Positions 58,831 to 64,000 of a stretch of DNA of 64,000 nucleotides are shown here, piece by piece (the first letter of the stretch is position 1; each line of letters starts with the position of its first letter). The DNA is from JAWLGJ01 sp041685145 (GTDB lineage Bacteria > Pseudomonadota > Alphaproteobacteria > Rhodospirillales > Magnetospirillaceae). The notes beneath the pieces are model-generated. The model ran no database searches, was not told the origin of the DNA, and saw only the letters and a program-made list of their open reading frames with translations. Where the stretch lies: contig JAWLGJ010000006.1 of the NCBI GenBank assembly GCA_041685145.1, positions 1 through 64,000 on the forward strand, in the 5' to 3' direction. Made by a program: the position numbers and the translations under genes.

Positions 58831-59781
58831 TCAGGCCTCGACGCGCCCGGGCGCCTCGGCGCCGCGGCCGGCGCCCAGCCACACCAGCCCGCCGGGCAGA
58901 TTGACCGCCACGGTCACCAGCCCGTACAGCACCGCCAGCACCAGGGCCGACTCCGCCGCCACCCCCACCAGCGAAAAGGTGGCGACCATCGCCCCCTCGC
59001 GCACCCCCCAACCGCCCACCGAGATCGGCAGGGTCATGGCCAGGATGACCGGCGGCGTCAGCACCACGCATTCCAGCAGGGTGACGCCGACATCCAGCCC
59101 CACCGCCAGCAGCCAGAACACCAGCGCGATGTTGAGGTGCCCCAGCAGCACCAGCGACATGGTCCCCAGGGCGTGACGCGGGCGCAGGAAGACCCGCCGC
59201 GCGTCGCCCGACAGGGCCATCGCCGCCCGCACCAACCGCCACCGCCGCAATGGCGCCGGCATCCGGTCCAGCAGGCACAGCACCACCAGCCCCGCCAGCC
59301 CCGCCAGCGCCAGCAGCGGAAACAGCCACATGCCGGGAAAGGCGCCGATCTTGGCAATCAGGAATGGCTCGGTCGCCGCCACCAGCAGCACCAGGCCCAG
59401 CACCACCGCCAGCCGTTCCAGGGCCACGCCGTTGAAGGCGCGGCCGAGACCGAGGCCGGCGCGATGGGTCAGCCACACCCGCACGGCATCGCCGCCCACC
59501 GCCGACGGCAGCGCCTGATTGAAGAACATGCCGACATACATGATGGCGAAGCCGCGCCCGAAGGGCAGGCGCGCCGCCAGCGCCCGCAACACCGCCAGCC
59601 AGCGCAGGGTGGCCAGCGGGATCTGCAGCCACAGCATCGCCAGCGCGGCGATCAGCATGGCGCCGTCGACGCCGCGGGCGCGCCGCAGCGCCTCCCCCAC
59701 ATCGACCTTGCCGACCACCAGCGCGATAAGGGCCCCGGACAGCACCAGCTTCAACGTCCAGGGCAGCCATTTCCTCGCCAT
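58831..59781 (-). CDS. Lysylphosphatidylglycerol synthase TM-region family protein (UPF0104)
   Basis: 316 residues with about eight hydrophobic helices: LKLVLSGALIALVVGKVD at the start, MYVGMFFNQALPSAVGGDAVRVW (the family signature), and LPISVGGWGVREGAM near residue 260. This family covers MprF-like flippase domains and AglD; no synthetase domain is fused here. It likely handles a lipid or isoprenoid. It starts 73 bp after tetR on the same strand. Confidence 0.85.
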   Translation of the reverse strand: MARKWLPWTLKLVLSGALIALVVGKVDVGEALRRARGVDGAMLIAALAMLWLQIPLATLRWLAVLRALAARLPFGRGFAIMYVGMFFNQALPSAVGGDAVRVWLTHRAGLGLGRAFNGVALERLAVVLGLVLLVAATEPFLIAKIGAFPGMWLFPLLALAGLAGLVVLCLLDRMPAPLRRWRLVRAAMALSGDARRVFLRPRHALGTMSLVLLGHLNIALVFWLLAVGLDVGVTLLECVVLTPPVILAMTLPISVGGWGVREGAMVATFSLVGVAAESALVLAVLYGLVTVAVNLPGGLVWLGAGRGAEAPGRVEA

Positions 59782-59854
59782 CCGCCGCCGCCCTTGATCA
59801 CTCCGGGCGTAGCTCTACCACAAACGGCGCCGTGAGTCCTGCGCCGGCGCCCGC

Positions 59855-60439
59855 TCAAGCCACCGGCGCCAGCCCCGTCAGCATCACCTCCAGCAGGCGC
59901 CCCCCCTCGGCCTCGATGTCGAAGCCGCGCTCGGTGATCGACCAGCGCACCGCCGTGCCCTGGGCGACGGCGATCAGCAGCCAGGCGGCCGCCTCGGCAT
60001 CGACGTCGGCGCGGATTTCGCCGCGGCGCTGCCCCTCCTCCACCGTTGCCTGCAGGCGGCCGTGGAGCCGCCCCATGACCTCGGCGACGCCGGCGCGCAG
60101 GGCGGGATTCTCGGCGTGCAGGGCGCGCGAGAACAAAATTCCGGGCAGGCCGGGAATGGCCTTGATCATGCCAAGCTGCGCCAGGATGAGCCGGCGCAGA
60201 CGCTCGGGCGCGGCGGCGTCCGTCGACAGCACCGCCTGCCACAGCCCCGCCATGCGCTCGCCGATGAAGCCCGCCAGCGCCCGCCACATCTCGCCCTTGC
60301 CGCCGGGAAAGTGTCGATAGAGCGCCGGTTCCGTCACCCCGACGCGCTCGGCCAGCGCCTTCGTCCGCACCCTGTCCGGACCGACGTCGCCCGCCAAGGC
60401 CAGCATGGTTTCGAGAATCTGGGTCTTCCGGTCACTCAT
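59855..60439 (-). CDS. TetR-family repressor
   Basis: 194 residues. N-terminal HTH: ILETMLALAGDVGPDRVRTKALAERVGVTEPALYRHFPGGKGEMWRAL, then a ligand-binding helical domain. The Met at 60439 is chosen, with GGGGCAGG just before; Met at 60451 is possible. Divergent from an RND efflux operon, with a GTTAGT-N4-ACTAAC palindrome between the starts, it very likely represses that operon and itself. Confidence 0.9.
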   Translation of the reverse strand: MSDRKTQILETMLALAGDVGPDRVRTKALAERVGVTEPALYRHFPGGKGEMWRALAGFIGERMAGLWQAVLSTDAAAPERLRRLILAQLGMIKAIPGLPGILFSRALHAENPALRAGVAEVMGRLHGRLQATVEEGQRRGEIRADVDAEAAAWLLIAVAQGTAVRWSITERGFDIEAEGGRLLEVMLTGLAPVA

Positions 60440-60451
60440 CGCCTGCCCCAT

Positions 60452-60467
60452 GTTAGTGTTGACTAAC
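60452..60467. promoter_or_regulatory. Palindromic operator of the TetR-type repressor
   Basis: GTTAGT (60452-60457) and ACTAAC (60462-60467) are perfect inverted arms with a GTTG spacer. The palindrome sits directly 5' of a perfect plus-strand -10 TATAAT and just upstream of the tetR start, so one bound repressor could block both promoters. Confidence 0.75.
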
Positions 60468-60468
60468 T

Positions 60469-60474
60469 TATAAT
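60469..60474 (+). promoter_or_regulatory. -10 element of the RND operon
   Basis: A perfect TATAAT two bases after the operator. The matching -35 would lie near 60446-60451 and is poor, overlapping the left arm of the palindrome. Confidence 0.45.
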
Positions 60475-60535
60475 CCTGCTCCATAGCTTACAAGGGCCTA
60501 GTGCCCAGCAAGTTTCCGCTAACCCGAGGCTTTGG

Positions 60536-61873
60536 ATGCGTCGCGTCTTTCGTGCCCTGCTCGTGCTGGTTCCGGCGCTAGCCGGCGTCGCCGTGGCGGC
60601 GTGGCTGGTTGCGCAACGCCAGGGGCCGGCGCAGCGCCCCGAGGCGGCCGAGGCCCCCACCCCGGTGGCGGTGCTTGAAGCGGCGGCCATGCCCTATGTC
60701 CCCCGTGCGCTCGGTTACGGCGAGGTCCGGCCGGCGCGGGTGTGGCGCGGCATCGCCAAGGTGGCGGGCAGCGTCGTCGAAAAGCATCCGCGCCTGGAGT
60801 CGGGCGCCATCCTGCCCGAGGGCGCGGTGCTGCTGCGCATCGACCCCACCGATTACGAACTGGCCGCCGCCGACGCCCGCGCCGCCATCGCCGCCCATGA
60901 GGCGCAGTTGGCGGAACTGGAGGAAGTCGCCGCCAGCGCCCGTGCCGCGCTGGCCATCGAGCGCCAGCGCCTGGAACTTGCCGAACGCGAACTGGCGCGC
61001 AAGCGCGCCCTGCTGGCCGATGGAGCCCTGGCCGCGGCCGCCGTCGACCAGGAGGAGTTGAACGTCCTCCGCCAGCGCCAGGCGGTGCAGGATCTGGAGG
61101 GCACCCTCGCCCGCCTGCCCGCCGAACGCCGCCGCCTGGAGGCCGAGGCCGAGCGCCAGGACACGCGGCTGGCCCAGGCGCAACGCAGCCTCGACCACAC
61201 CGTCATCCGCGCGCCCTTCCCGCTGCGCGTCGCGGCGGTCGAGGCCGAGATGGACCAGCACGCCGCCGCCGGCCAGGTTCTGGTCGAGGCCGACGGCATC
61301 GACGCCGCCGAGGTGGTGGCGCAGTTCCCGCTGGATCGCTTTCGCCGCCTGCTCGACCCCAGCCATCCGGTCACCGACCTGGAGGCGGTGAACCTGAAGG
61401 CGGTGGTGCGCCTGGATCTCGCCGGCGAGCCGGTGCGCTGGCCGGCGCGGGTGGTGCGGCTGAGCGACGTCATCGACCCGCAGACGCGCACCGTCGGCGT
61501 GGTGGTGCGGGTCGAGGACAGCTATGCCCGCGCGCTGCCGCCGCTGCGCCCGCCGCTGGTCAAGGGCATGTTCGTCGCCGTCGAGCTTGCGGCGGCGCCC
61601 CGCGGCGGCCAAGTGCTGCTGCCGCGTGCCGCCGTCCACCAGGGCCGGGTATATGTCGCCGACGCCGACGACCGCCTCGACATCCGCGGCGTCGCGATCG
61701 CCGACCGCCAGGGTGACTTCGTCGCCGTCTCCGACGGCATCCGCCCCGGTGAACGGGTGGTGCTGACCGATCTGGTGCCCGCCATCGACGGCATGAAGCT
61801 GGCGCCGCGCCGGGACGAGGCCGCCACCGAGCGCCTGCTGGCCCTGGCCGAGGGCATGGGGCCGCCGCCGTGA
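60536..61873 (+). CDS. RND efflux periplasmic adaptor (membrane fusion protein)
   Basis: 445 residues. N-terminal anchor VFRALLVLVPALAGVAVAAWLVA, lipoyl halves GSVVEKHPRLESGAILPEGAVLLRIDPTDYE and LDHTVIRAPFPLRVAAVE, a long alpha-hairpin coiled coil (about 110-220), beta-barrel VVALPLRVVRLSDVIDPQTRTVGVVV-type region and a membrane-proximal end. It links the RND pump to a TolC-type channel; a tolC lies at 35332. The GTG of the pump overlaps its stop (GTGA at 61870-61873). Confidence 0.9.
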   Translation: MRRVFRALLVLVPALAGVAVAAWLVAQRQGPAQRPEAAEAPTPVAVLEAAAMPYVPRALGYGEVRPARVWRGIAKVAGSVVEKHPRLESGAILPEGAVLLRIDPTDYELAAADARAAIAAHEAQLAELEEVAASARAALAIERQRLELAERELARKRALLADGALAAAAVDQEELNVLRQRQAVQDLEGTLARLPAERRRLEAEAERQDTRLAQAQRSLDHTVIRAPFPLRVAAVEAEMDQHAAAGQVLVEADGIDAAEVVAQFPLDRFRRLLDPSHPVTDLEAVNLKAVVRLDLAGEPVRWPARVVRLSDVIDPQTRTVGVVVRVEDSYARALPPLRPPLVKGMFVAVELAAAPRGGQVLLPRAAVHQGRVYVADADDRLDIRGVAIADRQGDFVAVSDGIRPGERVVLTDLVPAIDGMKLAPRRDEAATERLLALAEGMGPPP

Positions 61874-64000
61874 TCCGCTGGTTCGCCGCCCACCCCGTCG
61901 CCGCCAATCTGTTGATGGTGCTGATCGGCGCCGCGGGCGTGCTGGCGGCGCCGAACCTGAAGCGCGAGACCTTTCCGCGCTTTACCGGCGACGAGGTCGG
62001 AATCGAGGTGCCGTGGCCGGGTGCCGCCGCCGGCGACGTGGAGGAGGCGGTGTGCGGGCGCCTTGCCGAAGCCCTCGACAGCGTTTCCGACCTGCTGGAG
62101 CTGCGCTGCGAGGCGCTGGAGAACCGCGCCAGCGCCGTCGCCGAAATGCGCGAGGGCGGCGACTTCCGGCGCTTCCTCGATGAAGTGCGCACCGAGGTGG
62201 CCGCCGTCGACGACCTGCCCGACGGCACCGAGGCCCCCGTGGTGCGCGAGTTGCACCGCACCGACTTCGCCGCCTCGATGGCGGTGACGGGGCCGATGAG
62301 CCGCCCGCATCTGAAGAGCTATGCCGAGCAGTTGAAGGACCGCCTGCTGCGCCTGCCGGGGGTGGCGCAGGTCGAGATCCGCGGCTTCTCGCAACGCCAA
62401 ATCCGCATCGAGGTGCCCGAGGCGGTGGAGCGGCGTTTCGGCATCGGCATCGCCGACATCGCCGCCGCGATCGCGCGTCACAGCCTCGACGCCCCCGCGG
62501 GAACCCTGGAAACCCGCGAAAGCGACATCCTGCTGCGCTTCCAGGACGAGCGCCGCCGCCCGCGCGACCTGGAATCGCTGCCGGTGGTCGCCGGCCGCAG
62601 CGGCGCCGAGATCCGGCTTGGCGATATTGCCACCATCACCGAAACCTTCGAAAACCCCGAGGCTAAGATCCTGTTCAACGGCCGACCGGCGGCGGTGCTG
62701 GAGGTCCACAAGGCGGTGCGGGCAGACAGCCTGCGCGTGGTCGACGCCGTGCGCGATTTCATCGCCGCCGAGGAGGCGCGCGCGCCGCCGTCGGTTCGCC
62801 TCGCCCTCACCCAGGACGTCTCGTCGATCGTGCGCGACCGCCTGAGCATGTTGGTGAAGAACGGCGTGCAGGGCCTGGTGCTGGTCTTCCTGGCCATGTG
62901 GCTGTTCTTCAGCTTCGGGTTCTCGTTCTGGGTGGCGGCGGCGCTGCCGGTCGCCTTCCTGGGCACCGTGTTCGTGATGGCCGCCGTCGGGCTGTCGGTG
63001 AACATGGTCACCTTGACCGCGCTGCTGATGGCCATCGGCCTGATGATGGACGACGCCATCGTCATCGCCGAGAACATCGCCTCGCACCTGCGCGAGGGGC
63101 GCGACGCCCTGGCGGCGGTGGTCGAAGGCACCACGCAGGTGGCGCCGGGGGTGCTGTCGTCGTTTCTCACCACCGCCTGCGTGTTCACGCCGCTGGCCTT
63201 CCTGGCGGGAAATATCGGCACGGTGCTGGGGGTGCTGCCGGTGGTTCTGCTGGTGACGCTGGCGGTTAGCCTGGTCGAGGCCTTCCTGATACTGCCCCAC
63301 CACCTGACCGGGCCCGTCGCCCGCCTGCGCGGGCGGCCGCCGGGGCGCCTGCGCGACCGCTTCGAGGCCGGCTTCGCCTGGACTCGCGAGCGGCTGGTCG
63401 GCACCGCCGCCGACCTGGCGGTACGCTGGCGCTATCTGTTCGCGGGGCTGATGCTGTTCGCCGCCCTCGGCACCGTCGGCTATGTCGCCGGCGGCAACGT
63501 CAAGTTCCAGGCCTTTCCCGACATCGACGGAGACGTCGTCGAGGCGCGCCTGCTGCTGCCGCAGGGCACGCCCCTGGCGCGTACCGAGGCGGTGGTCGAC
63601 GACATTCTCGCCGCGCTGGCGGCGGTGGACGCGGACCTGGCCCCGGAACAGCCCGGCGGCCGCGCGCTGGTGGAGAGCGTGCAGGTGCGCTTCGGCGAGA
63701 ACCGCGACGCCAAGGAAAGCGGCCCCCACCTCGCCACCGTCATCGTCGACCTGTTGGGGGCCGAAATCCGCGCCACCACCCTCGATGTCTTTTACGCGCG
63801 CTGGCGCGAGGCCATCGGCACCGTGCCGGGCGCCATCGCGCTGACCCTGCAGGAGCCCAATATCGGCCCGCAGGGGATCGCCTTCGAATTGCGGCTGCAA
63901 GGCCGCGATCTGGAGGAGTTGAAGGCCGCCTCGCTGGCGTTGCAGGAGCGCCTGAGCGGCTTTGCCGGCACCCGCGACGTCATCGACGACCTGCGCCCCG
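61870..64000 (+). CDS. RND efflux pump, 3' end outside the window
   Basis: Inner-membrane drug/proton antiporter of the AcrB/HAE-type family. About 710 residues are visible of some 1020-1040. GTG start at 61870 overlapping the adaptor stop; opens IRWFAAHPVAANLLMVLIGAAGV, the usual TM1. Then come the porter domain and TM2-TM6 (FSFWVAAALPVAFLGTVFVMAAVGLSVNMVTLTALLMAIGLMMDDAIVIAEN). GLMMDDAIV carries the proton-relay Asp pair. The frame remains open to the last base. Substrate unknown; the tight TetR control suggests a toxic inducer. Confidence 0.9.
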   Translation, partial: MIRWFAAHPVAANLLMVLIGAAGVLAAPNLKRETFPRFTGDEVGIEVPWPGAAAGDVEEAVCGRLAEALDSVSDLLELRCEALENRASAVAEMREGGDFRRFLDEVRTEVAAVDDLPDGTEAPVVRELHRTDFAASMAVTGPMSRPHLKSYAEQLKDRLLRLPGVAQVEIRGFSQRQIRIEVPEAVERRFGIGIADIAAAIARHSLDAPAGTLETRESDILLRFQDERRRPRDLESLPVVAGRSGAEIRLGDIATITETFENPEAKILFNGRPAAVLEVHKAVRADSLRVVDAVRDFIAAEEARAPPSVRLALTQDVSSIVRDRLSMLVKNGVQGLVLVFLAMWLFFSFGFSFWVAAALPVAFLGTVFVMAAVGLSVNMVTLTALLMAIGLMMDDAIVIAENIASHLREGRDALAAVVEGTTQVAPGVLSSFLTTACVFTPLAFLAGNIGTVLGVLPVVLLVTLAVSLVEAFLILPHHLTGPVARLRGRPPGRLRDRFEAGFAWTRERLVGTAADLAVRWRYLFAGLMLFAALGTVGYVAGGNVKFQAFPDIDGDVVEARLLLPQGTPLARTEAVVDDILAALAAVDADLAPEQPGGRALVESVQVRFGENRDAKESGPHLATVIVDLLGAEIRATTLDVFYARWREAIGTVPGAIALTLQEPNIGPQGIAFELRLQGRDLEELKAASLALQERLSGFAGTRDVIDDLRP

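Overview
The window comes from a GC-rich genome (roughly 70% by eye). Gene content and order point to an alphaproteobacterium, probably in or near the Rhodospirillales. It has a trpD-trpC-moaC-moeA-lexA-comEC-gltX-gltA row, an alphaproteobacterial SOS box (GAAC-N7-GAAC), and a pcm-tolC-popZ-valS block. This assignment is an inference from gene order and motifs remembered from known genomes. No rRNA, tRNA, CRISPR array, prophage or insertion sequence was seen. Coding density is high and most long antisense ORFs are GC-rich shadows of real genes.

Layout. 1-4392: end of trpD, trpC, the molybdopterin genes moaC and moeA, and lexA behind two SOS boxes. 4451-6574: comEC on the minus strand. 6646-10036: a self-contained sulfur-type ABC importer plus an OsmC-like peroxidase. 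It has its own promoter, a candidate SAM-II riboswitch, an attenuator terminator and a terminal hairpin. 10151-12950: gltX and gltA. 13001-17981: a small membrane protein, a hydroxyacid-oxoacid transhydrogenase, nhaA, a 28-residue membrane peptide antisense to the nhaA 3' end, a methyltransferase and enolase. 18058-29291 (all minus): a form II 'CO dehydrogenase'-type molybdenum hydroxylase set (coxG-S-L-M, MoxR ATPase, VWA protein) running directly into a TRAP transporter (dctQ-M-P) and an aminotransferase. 29719-31144: a divergent soluble histidine kinase and LuxR-type regulator. 31229-37505: a CigR-like secreted protein, a 43-bp duplicated repeat, valS, popZ, tolC and a pcm-like gene. 37560-43027: a heme d1 group (one siroheme-decarboxylase subunit, nirJ, nirN) plus a NarX-like sensor kinase. 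43186-48745: a metallothionein, two OmpR-type two-component systems and two small metal-binding-type periplasmic proteins. 48901-53995: qmoA-qmoB-hdrC-hdrB. 54309-58752: a CBS protein, a HemG-like flavodoxin, holC and tandem pepA genes. 58831-64000: a flippase-like membrane protein, then a TetR-controlled RND efflux operon that runs off the window.

How it fits together. The window suggests a metabolically flexible respirer. QmoAB-HdrCB fits electron exchange with APS reductase in sulfur oxidation. NirJ, NirN and the Lrp-like protein make or finish heme d1 for cytochrome cd1 nitrite reductase. The molybdenum hydroxylase would use cofactor made with MoaC and MoeA, and its fusion to a TRAP importer argues for an imported organic substrate rather than CO. 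The best regulatory signals are the SAM-II-like leader (6682-6786), the paired SOS boxes (3612-3652), a PmrA/QseB-like box (46767-46783) and the TetR palindrome (60452-60467).
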